From assembly GCA_020342235.1 (NCBI GenBank), contig CP073216.1, positions 310,001 through 374,000 on the forward strand: 64,000 bases of DNA. The letters are read 5' to 3'. The translations under genes were made by a program, and so were the position numbers. Positions 40,322 through 49,855 of the stretch are shown here, piece after piece. The number at the start of each line of letters is the position of its first letter. The first letter of the stretch is position 1. Under the pieces are notes generated by a model. The model searched no databases. It was not told the DNA's origin and saw only the letters and a list, made by a program, of their open reading frames with translations. This stretch comes from Saccharomycopsis phalli. Its lineage: Eukaryota > Ascomycota > Saccharomycetes > Ascoideales > Saccharomycopsidaceae.

Positions 40322-40753
40322 TCAACTATTTGTCAGCACCCATTCTTTTACTATTGGGCTGGAGCTAAATAGGGGGTTTAGCACAACACTGCTTAAGAAG
40401 TATTCTAATCCCGTGCGCCTCTTTTTAAGAAATGACTTTTCTAGGTTATTTTGGAAATACCGTTTTGGTGGTAACTCACTAATTTGGAGCTCGTTCCTTG
40501 GGAAGTACCTCACCAAGAGCTTACGCAATTTGACGAAATCGGTATATCTCTTGTAAATCACAATCGTCGTATTTGTTGTGGTTTCAATTGTAATCGACCA
40601 CACAACATACAGATAGCTGTCGGATCCCTTGACAATCGTGCAATCACCAATGTATACATTTTTGGCCCATGTGTCTGAATTTTCCAATCCAGTAGATTCA
40701 CTGCCTTCTAAAGGAAGCGGGTCATGATTTAGCAAGGTTATTTGCCTATCCAT
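40322..40753 (-). CDS. YPT35: PX-domain protein Ypt35
   Basis: The 143-residue protein is mostly one PX domain (about 30-140): WAKNVYIGDCTIV, VVWSITIET, IVIYKRYTDFVKLRKLL, ELPPKRYFQNN, FLKKRRTGLEYFLSSVVLNP. This order matches Ypt35, an endosomal and vacuolar PI3P-binding adaptor that recruits the lipid-transfer protein Vps13. S. cerevisiae Ypt35 is longer (about 214) because of its N-terminal part with the Vps13-binding PxP motif; a PLP occurs here (near residue 13). Confidence 0.88.
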   Translation of the reverse strand: MDRQITLLNHDPLPLEGSESTGLENSDTWAKNVYIGDCTIVKGSDSYLYVVWSITIETTTNTTIVIYKRYTDFVKLRKLLVRYFPRNELQISELPPKRYFQNNLEKSFLKKRRTGLEYFLSSVVLNPLFSSSPIVKEWVLTNS

Positions 40754-40919
40754 TGCTAGTCCACCTCACACAAGATTACTCAGCCGTGGTTTAACTAATG
40801 GCAAGAAAATTTGCTCGCCAGCCCCTTAGTTTTTCCTGTCAGCACTTGTATGCAGTCATGCAAAACGCTCCAACTGTGGTGGCAGTATATCATTTTTAAG
40901 TTGAAAATGTATTGCATAT

Positions 40920-42056
40920 TTACTCTACTTTTGACAATGCTTGCTCGAAATCGGCAATCAAGTCTTCGACGTTTTCTATCCCAGTACTTATTCTAAGCAA
41001 AGTCTTTGGTGCGTGAGAATCACTCATTGCCCTCCACTCTATCAAACTTTCCACACCACCTAAGGAAGTGGCATGGTGGAAGTACTTCAATTTACTTGGC
41101 AACAATTTGGCCGCATCCACCGAGGTGAGGGTTATAGAAAAAGTTGGATTGTACCCGTTTGGCAACTGCTTCTTAACAAACGGCTCAGTCTGCAAAGATG
41201 AATGGAATACTGTATCCAAAGTAGGAAATCTGTCCTTGTTATCGTGTAAGAACTTGACGAGCTTCTCGGCATTGGCTGCTTGCTGCTTGATCCGTATCTC
41301 GAAAGTTCTCAACGACCGGATCAATAAATACGCCTCCAAATTCCCAATGTTGGTTCCCAAGAATATTCGGTCAGTCAACAACTTCAACTTCAGCTCCTGG
41401 TCCTTGACCACCAAAGCCCCAGCTAGCAAGTCAGAATGACCAGCAAAATATTTTGTAGCAGAGTGCATTACAATATCGGCGCCGAATTTAAATGGGTCTT
41501 GCAAAGGAAATGGCGCAAATGTAGAATCAACCGAGAGAAACGCACCTTTGGCATGTGCCTTTTTGGCGTAATACTCGATATCAAAAGAGATCCCCTCAGG
41601 ATTGACTGGGGATTCAAGGTGCACCAAATCACCGGCCTGGACGTTTTCCAAGTCCTCGTCTGTAATTCCGTGCTGCTCAAGAGCACCAAACCGAGTCAAC
41701 AAGTCAGCAGCACCTTTACATCCATGGTAGCACTGGCCAAAAAAGAGTCTCTTTGGGTGTATGTGATGTAAAAGGGCATTGAATGCAGGAACACCGCCGT
41801 TATATACAACAGTAGGATGTCCGAAAAGCGACTCAAAGATCTCTTCGATTTTTACAGAGTTTGGGTGCGACACTCTAGAGTAGACATATGAGCCGGACAG
41901 AAATGCTTCATCGAGACAGAGTTCATCTGCTGTGATATAAGTAGATGGATCAGCATCATACTTAAACGTGGTCGAAACGTTTATTGGTGTAACAACGTCA
42001 TTGACCCTCGAGACGTCGTCATCCGCGTGAATTAGTTTAGTTTGCAAGCCCGGCAT
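40920..42056 (-). CDS. Cys/Met-metabolism PLP enzyme, YHR112C-like
   Basis: The 378-residue enzyme belongs to the cystathionine gamma-synthase family: TPINVSTTFKYD, YSRVSHPN, SVDSTFAPFPLQDP, and the PLP lysine in HSATKYFAGHSD, plus SLGGVESLIEWRA near the C-terminus. Its length equals that of S. cerevisiae YHR112C (378), an uncharacterised trans-sulfuration enzyme. The exact reaction (cystathionine synthesis or cleavage) cannot be told. Upstream lie a perfect Gcn4 site and a Cbf1 box, fitting regulation by amino-acid and sulfur control. Confidence 0.88.
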   Translation of the reverse strand: MPGLQTKLIHADDDVSRVNDVVTPINVSTTFKYDADPSTYITADELCLDEAFLSGSYVYSRVSHPNSVKIEEIFESLFGHPTVVYNGGVPAFNALLHHIHPKRLFFGQCYHGCKGAADLLTRFGALEQHGITDEDLENVQAGDLVHLESPVNPEGISFDIEYYAKKAHAKGAFLSVDSTFAPFPLQDPFKFGADIVMHSATKYFAGHSDLLAGALVVKDQELKLKLLTDRIFLGTNIGNLEAYLLIRSLRTFEIRIKQQAANAEKLVKFLHDNKDRFPTLDTVFHSSLQTEPFVKKQLPNGYNPTFSITLTSVDAAKLLPSKLKYFHHATSLGGVESLIEWRAMSDSHAPKTLLRISTGIENVEDLIADFEQALSKVE

Positions 42057-42252
42057 TGCAGACTCGGAGATTTGTTCTGTCTTTTATACTCCGAGATTTT
42101 GGCACGAGATATTAGCTGATCCTCCCTTGGAAACTCCTAAATAAGAAAAATTTCCAACATCCATCTAATTATTTTCCCTCAGCAATACATTAATAATATT
42201 TTATTTATTTCTCAACAGCCAATATCTGGCCTTGCCAAATACTTGCTGGATG

Positions 42253-42273
42253 TGAGTCAGCCAATCACACGTG
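42253..42273. promoter_or_regulatory. Gcn4 site and Cbf1 box
   Basis: TGAGTCA (42253-42259) is a perfect Gcn4 half-palindrome, and CACGTG followed by AC (42268-42273) matches the Cbf1 box. They are about 200 bp upstream of the YHR112C-like gene and 45-65 bp before the divergent complex I assembly gene. Gcn4 with Cbf1/Met4 is the usual pair at sulfur amino-acid genes. Confidence 0.65.
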
Positions 42274-42317
42274 ACGTTACAACGTACCCATGGGATTGGT
42301 AAAACTTGTAGGTGACC

Positions 42318-42873
42318 ATGGATATTCTAAAAGGTAGGATTAGTTTAGTCAAGGCGCTATGGTTTAAGTGGCGCTCCTTGAAGCAAATTCCTTTTAGAAA
42401 GAAGTTTCTTATTGGTATGTGTGCTACATTTTATTCTCGGGTACTAACCGTTAGGATACGACCTCAAAGGAAATACGTACTGGGAGTTTTATGTCGAGTC
42501 CAAAAGCGAGAGAATGCGTAGAATAATTGAATATAGCACGAAAAGGCACCATGGAGATCAAGATATTGCCCCTCAATGTATGATGTGGTTGAGACGCACT
42601 CGGCCAGACTTTCCCTCGCTACAAGAATTGGCAGCAGATTTACAGCGCCAAGAGCAAATGAAAGTTTTGGCCAAGCAGGCCGATGAAAGATGGAAAAAGG
42701 GAAGTTTATTAACAAACCATGAGTTGACCCAAGAGCAGCAGCAGAGGTTGGCACTGATCACCGGTGGGTTACATGAAAACGACATGAAGCTTCGTGCCCA
42801 AGACGAAGGCAAAGGGTTTGAACAGCCTCTAGACAACCCGATTCAAACCGCTAGAGTCAAGCCTGGGAGATGA
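42318..42873 (+). CDS. Complex I assembly factor, NDUFAF2/NDUFA12 family (spliced)
   Basis: Exons are 42318-42414 and 42455-42873 (171 residues). The product has FLIGYDLKGNTYWEF, then RRIIEY and the family hallmark MMWLRRTRPDFPSLQEL, as in human NDUFAF2 (WIRRTRKTPPTMEEI). NDUFAF2-like proteins help assemble mitochondrial NADH:ubiquinone oxidoreductase. S. cerevisiae lacks complex I, so this gene implies that this yeast has it. The N-terminus is short and basic. The first exon is fixed by splicing, because the second exon alone lacks the family start. Confidence 0.9.
42415..42454 (+). other. NDUFAF2-like gene intron, 40 nt
   Basis: The donor is GTATGT, the perfect branch TACTAAC is at 42442-42448, and the acceptor GTTAG is 7 nt after the branch A. 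It is the shortest intron in the window. Confidence 0.92.
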
Positions 42874-42974
42874 AGGATGTATTATTGTAAATAACTCAAT
42901 TTCTAGGACAATACCTAAACTTACAAGCAGAATAAATGAATTTATATAATATAGTATAGTATAGCAAGTAGTTA

Positions 42975-45851
42975 TTATTCGCTGATTATGAATTTTCTGA
43001 CGTCCTGGGTGATATTCTCAACTATACAACGGTCTAAAACCATATCAGCAGGAGTGTCCGCTTTCTTCTGGGAAGCCTTGTCATTAACTGGAATTTTTCT
43101 AAACACATTGGTCAAAATACTTCTTAATTTGAACAAATTCAAACTTCGGAGTCGCTCGTTATCCAAATGGGCATTGTCGGACGTTTGCCCACATGGAATC
43201 TGCGCAGCATTGGCATTAAAGAATCTCTCCAAAAACCTAATTGACGGAATAGACCCTCCCTCTCTAATAAACAACGGTTCCACCTTCCATTCGCTTTCAA
43301 TTTCCTCCGCCAAAATCTTGTACAAATTATTCTCAAGGTTCCCCAACCACGGCTCAGTCTCCTTGTTCCATTTCACCAGTAGGCGATTATTACTATTGTA
43401 AGACTCAAAGTGCTTTTTGAGATGCGCAGTCATGTCAATTTTGATTTGATCAATGCTTTGATTCGGAACAATTCTGAGTGACACAGACCCGGTAGCTGCC
43501 TTGGGTATAACAGTGGAATTATCAGGTCCAGTTACATTTACTTTGTGCACTGTGAGCGACGGTAATCTCCATTTTCTTAGCAAGCTTTCTATTGTGATTG
43601 TTTGTTGCTCGGTTGGTGTGACTCGGTCCACTATATTCTTGTACAAGCTAAGTTCGTACAAACTGATTGGCGATATAGAGTCATAGAAGCCAGGCAATAG
43701 AACCGACCCACTAGACGAATCTGTCAATGTGGCAAGAAGATTGATTAAGTCGATAGTAGGTTCTCTTGAGACTCCTCCATCAACACCAGAATGTCGGTCT
43801 GGTTTATTGCCCTCCACCTTGACCTCAAATCCAATTAGTCCTCTAAGACCATAATTCACGCAAGGGATAATGTCATCCAACCAGTACGAATTAGAAAAGA
43901 GAATCCAGTCAATTTTTCCAATTAAACCAACCTGCTCCTGAATCACCGTCTGGAACCCGCGTGATCCGGATTCCTCCTCACCCTCAATAAGAAACACAAC
44001 ATCAGAAGACAAATTTCGCGACCGGTGGAGCTCGGCAACAGCAAATATAGCAGAAAGTAAGGGACCTTTATTATCGGTAATCCCTCGTCCGTAATAGTAT
44101 CCATCTTGTGCTGTCATGGTGAACGGATCAGTATTCCACCCATTATTTCTGCCCGTGTCAACGACATCATAATGGCCATACCAAGCTACTCTAGAAGGGT
44201 TAGTATTGGAACTAGCATTAGCTTTGAATAGAGCATACACAACTGGATTTGCGGTTCTATATTCAATGCTTTCAACTGGTAAAAGTTTCGATTCATATGC
44301 TCCAAACTTCTTAAAGAGGTTATTCAAGAAGTTGGCGCAACTTCTAGATTCCTCAATATGCAAGTCTTTTTCTATACCTGTGGATATAGTTTTGAAAGAT
44401 AAAAAAGAAGTCAACGTTCTAATCAAGCTGTCATTGGATAAATCATTGGCACTATACAATGACAACTCTGTAGGTTCATGTACGTGGCTTGGCAAGTTCC
44501 AGACGGAAATTCCAGAATATCCGGCCGTTATTAACAAGTTGTCGTTATTCCCATTGTAATTTTTGAACAACTCCACTACAAGAGTGTGCTTTTCATGTGA
44601 ATCCCAGTCAGCGTAGCTCGCATGTACAATGTTAGTACAGGACCCATTGAGATTATATTTAGAGCAGCCCAATTCACTGGCAGTAAATAAACAGTTTAAG
44701 TTTGGATAATAAACCAAAGAGCTTATTTGAATTTTGTCACTGTATTCGAGTTGTTTAATCAATTGGAATGTGGACAAGTCCCATACTTTCACAATGCCGT
44801 TGTCCAACCCACAATACAAAAAGAACTCATTAATTGTGATGGATAATACAGGATCGTCGTTATCCAAATCCTTTAAATGCTTAATCTGTGGGCCGTTCTG
44901 AATGACTTCGTTGTAGATTCCCCATATTTTGACTAATCCGTCACCGCCAACAGAAATCAAATATTCTTCAAAGTCAGTTTGCTCGGAAAATACGCTATTT
45001 TCAAACACCCGCTTTGACACGATTTCCAAGGCATATATAAAGCCGTTGTGAGAAAATGAAATAATATTGTTGAATGGAATTTCAATAAAGGTTGAGTTTT
45101 TCTTTTCGAATTTGTTTGAGTAAATCTCGACTTTTCGGTTAATTTCAGAGGAGGAAAATGCCTCCAGGCTGCGCATTCCCTGTTTTGAATCGAAGAATTT
45201 GTCATATCGAATAGAAGGGAGTCTGTGGATATTTTGCTTTCTGCCCTTTATGAAATTGGACTTGTCAGATAGGTTAGTCCATTGGATCGAGGTATTTTGG
45301 CTTCCAAAAAACAAAATGTTTAAATTGCGAGACAAGGCAATGGAGAAAATATCACCAATATCAATAAGGGAGTAGATCGTGGTGATCTCCCTGATCTGCG
45401 GTTCGTCGTGTGCGGCAAGCTTATGAATATCCCATATCTTAATAAGTGAGTCAGACGAGGTTGAGAACAAGAACTTCTCATTGTTTGATATTATGAGATT
45501 TAGGATGGTGCCGTTATGGTCTGTGTCGACGGAGGCAACCTTTTGGAAAGTGTGGAGGCAGTAGACTAAAATCTTTGAGTCCTGGGTTCCACAGAAGAGT
45601 AACCGATGGCGCTTTGATATTGCTGTGGCAAGAATGGAGTAGTCGTGGGTCCATTTGTGCAAGACCGTAGGATTGGACTGGCTTATTCTCGGGCTGCCTG
45701 GTAACGGGCCAAAGGAATAATGAGAACCGTGTGATGCTTGGCTTAGCTCAGTATCATCATTGATATTAATATTAAGAGAGGCCACCGACGACGCTGAGTT
45801 ATTACTTAACGAATATAGGGGGCCGTTTATTATATGTTTTTCCAACGTCAT
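42975..45851 (-). CDS. DUG2: Dug2, glutathione-degradation complex subunit
   Basis: The 958-residue protein joins an N-terminal WD40 propeller (about 60-460, with repeats such as LIKIWDIHKL, LVKIWGIYNE, IVKVWDLSTF) to an M20 metallopeptidase fold (about 480-958: WYGHYDVVDTGR, YYGRGITDNKGP, EGEEESGSRGF, DRHSGVDGG). Dug2 with the amidotransferase Dug3 cleaves the gamma-glutamyl bond of glutathione in the cytosol. It is about 80 residues longer than S. cerevisiae Dug2. It is 77 bp downstream of BUD16 on the same strand. Confidence 0.94.
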   Translation of the reverse strand: MTLEKHIINGPLYSLSNNSASSVASLNININDDTELSQASHGSHYSFGPLPGSPRISQSNPTVLHKWTHDYSILATAISKRHRLLFCGTQDSKILVYCLHTFQKVASVDTDHNGTILNLIISNNEKFLFSTSSDSLIKIWDIHKLAAHDEPQIREITTIYSLIDIGDIFSIALSRNLNILFFGSQNTSIQWTNLSDKSNFIKGRKQNIHRLPSIRYDKFFDSKQGMRSLEAFSSSEINRKVEIYSNKFEKKNSTFIEIPFNNIISFSHNGFIYALEIVSKRVFENSVFSEQTDFEEYLISVGGDGLVKIWGIYNEVIQNGPQIKHLKDLDNDDPVLSITINEFFLYCGLDNGIVKVWDLSTFQLIKQLEYSDKIQISSLVYYPNLNCLFTASELGCSKYNLNGSCTNIVHASYADWDSHEKHTLVVELFKNYNGNNDNLLITAGYSGISVWNLPSHVHEPTELSLYSANDLSNDSLIRTLTSFLSFKTISTGIEKDLHIEESRSCANFLNNLFKKFGAYESKLLPVESIEYRTANPVVYALFKANASSNTNPSRVAWYGHYDVVDTGRNNGWNTDPFTMTAQDGYYYGRGITDNKGPLLSAIFAVAELHRSRNLSSDVVFLIEGEEESGSRGFQTVIQEQVGLIGKIDWILFSNSYWLDDIIPCVNYGLRGLIGFEVKVEGNKPDRHSGVDGGVSREPTIDLINLLATLTDSSSGSVLLPGFYDSISPISLYELSLYKNIVDRVTPTEQQTITIESLLRKWRLPSLTVHKVNVTGPDNSTVIPKAATGSVSLRIVPNQSIDQIKIDMTAHLKKHFESYNSNNRLLVKWNKETEPWLGNLENNLYKILAEEIESEWKVEPLFIREGGSIPSIRFLERFFNANAAQIPCGQTSDNAHLDNERLRSLNLFKLRSILTNVFRKIPVNDKASQKKADTPADMVLDRCIVENITQDVRKFIISE

Positions 45852-45928
45852 TTAAATTACCTACCAATGAGAGAAAATTTTCCAAGGTGCTTTCATATAT
45901 AGTTATCAATTAAGGTGGTATCGATAAG

Positions 45929-46831
45929 TCACGCGAAAAAACGTACACTAGCAACTAGGTCAAGCTCATGCAGTTTCATACCTCGACTGTTTATTCCGAC
46001 AGGCCCACTGCTGCCCAATTTCAAGGATCGCTCGTGCGTGGTTCGTAGCACTTGTCTCATAATGGAATCTACCAGGTGGACTGCATTTCCAAGTAACGAG
46101 TCAGCGTCGTCGAGGCTTTTGTATATCTTATCCAAGAGCAAAGCTGCAAACAAGTCTCCGACCCCGGTGAAATACCCTTCAATCACAGGACTGATTTCGA
46201 TTATTTTTGGCCCTGGGACCCCTTTGGTAGAATAGCACTGTAGAAGCTTGCTCGTGTTTCCTCCAAGGTACATCAGGGTTACCACAACGTACTTGATGTT
46301 GTATTGGTTGTGGAGTATGTCCATAGCCTTGGCTATAGCTTCCTCGGTCTCTACCGGAAATCCAATTAACAACTGTAGCTCAAATTGGTTAGGAGTTACG
46401 ATATCTACTTTACCATGATGCACAATATTCTGGTACGCCTCAACCACCGAACTGTCCACGTACATCACTCCCTCGTCTCCCATGACAGGGTCCAAAAGCC
46501 ATAGTAGACTCGGGCATGACGCTTTTAGCTGCTCGGCCAACACTAGAATTTCTTCTAATAAAGACAGATTTGGAATATACCCTGTTAAGAGGCAGTCATA
46601 CCGATCAAGCCCTTGCTCAGTTAAGCCTTTGGCAATTTTTTCCAACTGTGTATTGGTTAGCGTCGATCCTTCCACGGCTCCATACCCAGTATGATTAGAA
46701 AAGTTCACGGTATTAATGGCATCCACGTCCCATCCAAGGCACTGTAATGGAAATGTAGCCGCTTTATTTCCAACAAACCCATGTGTCACATGTGATTGTA
46801 TCGAGAGTATCCTGCGCTCCTCAGTGCTCAT
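45929..46831 (-). CDS. BUD16: Pyridoxal kinase
   Basis: The 300-residue PfkB-type kinase matches pyridoxal kinase Bud16: LSIQSHVTHGFVGNKAATFPLQ, INTVNFSNHTGYG, DPVMGDEG, IVTPNQFELQLL, and the catalytic GYFTGVGDLFAALLL with its Asp. It phosphorylates pyridoxal, pyridoxine and pyridoxamine to the 5'-phosphates that feed PLP enzymes. No odd features are seen. Confidence 0.96.
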   Translation of the reverse strand: MSTEERRILSIQSHVTHGFVGNKAATFPLQCLGWDVDAINTVNFSNHTGYGAVEGSTLTNTQLEKIAKGLTEQGLDRYDCLLTGYIPNLSLLEEILVLAEQLKASCPSLLWLLDPVMGDEGVMYVDSSVVEAYQNIVHHGKVDIVTPNQFELQLLIGFPVETEEAIAKAMDILHNQYNIKYVVVTLMYLGGNTSKLLQCYSTKGVPGPKIIEISPVIEGYFTGVGDLFAALLLDKIYKSLDDADSLLGNAVHLVDSIMRQVLRTTHERSLKLGSSGPVGINSRGMKLHELDLVASVRFFA

Positions 46832-47368
46832 GAAGTTGTCTAGTAGCTCAGTGAAAAATCACTCTGGAACCTCACTTTTCTGACTCATTGGCAAATCTGC
46901 AAGCCATCGAGAATCCCGTATACAAGTCCAAATAACCCGAAATCTGCATGTTTTCTTCAAAAGATATGGCTGATTTCCAAATTTTACTTCGACCCACAAT
47001 ATTTTGTCTCATCCTTCCCGATGCCGCGCCACACTTCCTATGCCGCCTTTGACGCAGCCTCTAAAACATGTTGACACACAGATTACTTGATCAGATTAAC
47101 TAAATAGGTCAACTGCTTAAAATAGACAATAATTGCCAAGACTAGCGAACTTTTTGACGCTAAAACCTGTGGAAGTCAAAGCATTTCGTTCACCTGACTT
47201 GACTGAACCTCAATGTAAAGGATGTGCCAAGATAATTTGTATCACGGGCATATCTTTCGGTTAATTTTTTGCTAAGCGTTTTTTAAAATCACCAAAGCAA
47301 CTTCTTTTGTAGTTCTCAAATTCATACCCATGCCCTCATAAACCCAAAATTCAAACAGCAAAATATCA
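46832..47368. other. Intergenic region BUD16 to tRNA-Glu
   Basis: The 537 bp hold the BUD16 promoter and the upstream side of the tRNA gene. I see no ORF of merit, no LTR ends, and no RNA signature. Confidence 0.5.
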
Positions 47369-47440
47369 TCCGATATAGTGTAACGGCTAGCACGGTTCGC
47401 TTTCACCGAGCAGACCCGGGTTCGACTCCCGGTATCGGAG
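47369..47440 (+). tRNA. tE(UUC): tRNA-Glu (anticodon UUC)
   Basis: The 72-nt sequence folds as a cloverleaf. The acceptor TCCGATA pairs with TATCGGA, with discriminator G. The D arm is GTGTAACGGCTAGCAC, the anticodon stem is GTTCG/CGAGC with loop CTTTCAC (anticodon TTC), and the T arm is CCGGGTTCGACTCCCGG. It is close to yeast tRNA-Glu(UUC). There is no intron. A T6 run at 47443-47448 is the Pol III terminator. Confidence 0.97.
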
Positions 47441-47778
47441 TATTTTTTAAATTGTATTTGAATCATTTGGAATATTTTTGTCGTTAATCATTAGTGTTCT
47501 ATAACTTCTCAATATTTAACATATATTAAGTATGTTCTTCATACTTGTGGTTCTCTTAAAAATAAGTAATCAAATACGGCATATACCTTGTAACCGTTTG
47601 GTATCATTACCACACAGGAGATCATGTGTTTAATGATCATTATTATTATTTATGGACTACAGCGATCATGTTTCTGTAACAGACTTTTTCTAATTTCCAT
47701 GTCTGTTTAGTGTTTCGTATTCAAACACATCATTAGGCGACACAGGCTAGTTCACCGCATTCGTAATTGTATCACTCA
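47441..47778. other. Intergenic region tRNA-Glu to SAD1
   Basis: The 338 bp are AT-rich with no ORF. Integration of Ty-like elements next to tRNA genes is common in yeasts, so I looked for LTR ends here and found none I could defend. Confidence 0.5.
47443..47448 (+). terminator. Pol III terminator (T6) of tRNA-Glu
   Basis: Six T residues start 3 nt after the mature 3' end of tRNA-Glu, the standard Pol III stop signal. Confidence 0.9.
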
Positions 47779-49149
47779 TCAATCAGTAATTTTTTGCCAG
47801 GTTTGAATGTAACTTTCACTCAAGAATATTAATTTCTTGTTTATCCTCTTCACATTTAAATCTTCAATCTCATACCATTCATTAATTAGCGGATTAAGTA
47901 ACTGAATCTTCCAGCTATGATTCTTCGACTCAATCAATGGGTCAGAGTCTTTGGTGGAATCTGGGTCCTCATTCAAATCATTGACTAGAACATGTATGAC
48001 ATTAGCGATTAGCTTATACTTTCCACCACCGTAAGCCGTCATATCAAGTAGGTCTGGGTCATATTTAATAACCACATCATTAAAATTATGTCTAAAATTT
48101 TTATTGAATCGATTGAAGGTGAGTATTAGATGGTTTGGAAGTTGTAAAAGAGTATATTTCTTGGATAGACTCTCGTTGACTGGGGTAATATGTTTGAACT
48201 TCGCTTGGAGAAGTTGGGTCAATGATATCTGTTCGATCAACGAGGGATTTTTGGTGGAAAGTATTTTCCGGTCAGGCAAATCAATAGCTATCAGCCAAAA
48301 GTTTGTCTTGATTGATTTGGTTAACTTCAGATCAGTGAATTCCAGTACCTGGATCATACCTTGGATATTTTTCGTCAAAATATTACTCTTCGGAGTCTTA
48401 AAACCCATATTCAAATTATTAAGGAGCCAGTTTAAAAATATCCTTGGATCATTAGACTCGGTCGAGATTTTATTCACGTAGTTCACGAGATCGTATGGAG
48501 ATATTCTGGGTCTGAACAATTTCGCATACCAATATTTCCGTAGGAATAAGCCAACTTTAAGATTCAAATCAACATTTTTATTGAGCTTCAACGACGTGCT
48601 GAAATTTGTGGATTTTGACGTAGTATTTAGCAAGTACCAGTCTCGCACTGGTGGGATATGGCTGAAGAGTAATAGTATAACGTTCTGGGAATTATTTTTG
48701 GTATTGCTGTTGATAGCATTTAAGCCGATGTAACCTAGCTGATAAGGTATATTGTTCAAATCGTAGCATTGACTCGGCTTGTAGACAGTAGATTGAATAA
48801 CTTCCTGATCATATTTAGGATTGATCAAGTTTTTGATATCGTCAAGCTTCGTAGTATGGAACTCTAAATTTTCTGGCAATATATACACATTCAAAGTATC
48901 AAGGTTGATGAATAGTTTATGTTTTGAGTTGGTGATGGCATGGTTATAGCAATGTGAGCTCTCGGACTTGCCCTGTAGAAACTTCCCACATGCTAGACAA
49001 CAATAAATATTGGTAGTGGCAAGAGATATCGAACATACTTTTTCCAAGTCAAAGTCTAGCAACTTGCGATTGACCGTATCTAAGTATAAATCTTCGTGCT
49101 CCAGTGTACTAGCGTCGAGCTCTTGTGCTTTTCTTTTGCGCGAAGTCAT
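47779..49149 (-). CDS. SAD1: Sad1, tri-snRNP assembly factor
   Basis: The 456-residue protein matches Sad1/USP39: an N-terminal zinc finger of the UBP type (CLACGKFLQGKSESSHCYNHA) and a ubiquitin-hydrolase-like fold that lacks the catalytic Cys and His (GYIGLNAINSN in place of GLxNLGNTC). It starts YLDTVNRKLLDFDLEKVCS, close to the family. Sad1 helps build and keep the U4/U6.U5 tri-snRNP. Three spliceosome genes (SAD1, SMD2, SNU66) lie in this part of the window. Confidence 0.92.
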   Translation of the reverse strand: MTSRKRKAQELDASTLEHEDLYLDTVNRKLLDFDLEKVCSISLATTNIYCCLACGKFLQGKSESSHCYNHAITNSKHKLFINLDTLNVYILPENLEFHTTKLDDIKNLINPKYDQEVIQSTVYKPSQCYDLNNIPYQLGYIGLNAINSNTKNNSQNVILLLFSHIPPVRDWYLLNTTSKSTNFSTSLKLNKNVDLNLKVGLFLRKYWYAKLFRPRISPYDLVNYVNKISTESNDPRIFLNWLLNNLNMGFKTPKSNILTKNIQGMIQVLEFTDLKLTKSIKTNFWLIAIDLPDRKILSTKNPSLIEQISLTQLLQAKFKHITPVNESLSKKYTLLQLPNHLILTFNRFNKNFRHNFNDVVIKYDPDLLDMTAYGGGKYKLIANVIHVLVNDLNEDPDSTKDSDPLIESKNHSWKIQLLNPLINEWYEIEDLNVKRINKKLIFLSESYIQTWQKITD

Positions 49150-49374
49150 TGCTAACTAATTATTTTTGAAGATTCAATATTTGAATGACGCGACCAACTG
49201 GGTGAATTCTCTACATGTACCAACCATATCAAAGGCATTCTTGGTGAATAAATTGAAATAAATAAAATGAATAGAATGTATATAGTCTTGTTCTGAGTAA
49301 AATAAATATTCAAATAATCAGCTACTAAAGTGACAAACTTTGTCTACAAATTCTATAATATACATTAATCATAC

Positions 49375-49772
49375 CTAAACAGAATCCTCTGGTGCCTTGA
49401 ATACAACAATTACCGAATCGCCTCTCAAAAACATCTTGCTCACAAACCGTTGTTTTGCTATTGATTTCAGTTTCTTGCCTTTGGCATTTCTCTGGTTCTC
49501 GTTCCAAAACTCACGGACATTCTCTAATACCATATTTAAGTGCCTATCAAATGCTTTTATTCTGGCAATCAACTTATGATTATTTCTTAGTGATATTAGC
49601 ACAGGCGTATGTGTTTCCATTGCCGATCTTAATAAAGACATTGGTCCGTTGGCAATCTCATATTCTTCTAATTTCCGCAGCTCCGCATCTGTTAATTCCG
49701 ATTTCGGTTTATCTACTAGTTCCCTAAGCTGTTAGTATCGTCATGATATTTCCAAACAAATACTTACGCCAT
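49375..49772 (-). CDS. SMD2: Sm protein SmD2 (spliced)
   Basis: Exons run 49772-49768 (5 nt, ATGGC) and 49723-49375, giving 117 residues, the SmD2 length. The product starts MAELVDKPKSELTDAEL and continues with the Sm1 motif (TPVLISLRNNHKLIARIKAFDRHLNMVL) and Sm2 (KMFLRGDSVIVVF). It is a core ring subunit of spliceosomal snRNPs. A CTG codon at 49678-49680 lies where S. cerevisiae and human have Leu, a point against (or neutral to) the CUG=Ser evidence elsewhere. An SM gene with a microexon start and a 44-nt intron is itself notable. Confidence 0.95.
49724..49767 (-). other. SMD2 intron, 44 nt
   Basis: The donor is GTAAGT, the branch TACTAAC, and the acceptor CTTAG. It joins GC|G to code Ala2. 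Confidence 0.92.
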
Positions 49773-49855
49773 CACAGATTATATCTTTAAGCTGGTTGCT
49801 ATTTTTCCAAAATGCAAATTACTATTTGCACGCACATTCTTGCTAATAGCACTCG

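Noticed and set aside
45930-45940. CACGCGAAAA as an SBF-type site before DUG2
   Set aside because: It resembles CRCGAAA but overlaps the BUD16 stop, and DUG2 is not a known cell-cycle gene.
47441-47778. Possible solo LTR next to tRNA-Glu
   Set aside because: The location is a usual insertion target, but no TG...CA ends, target duplication or repeat copy could be shown.
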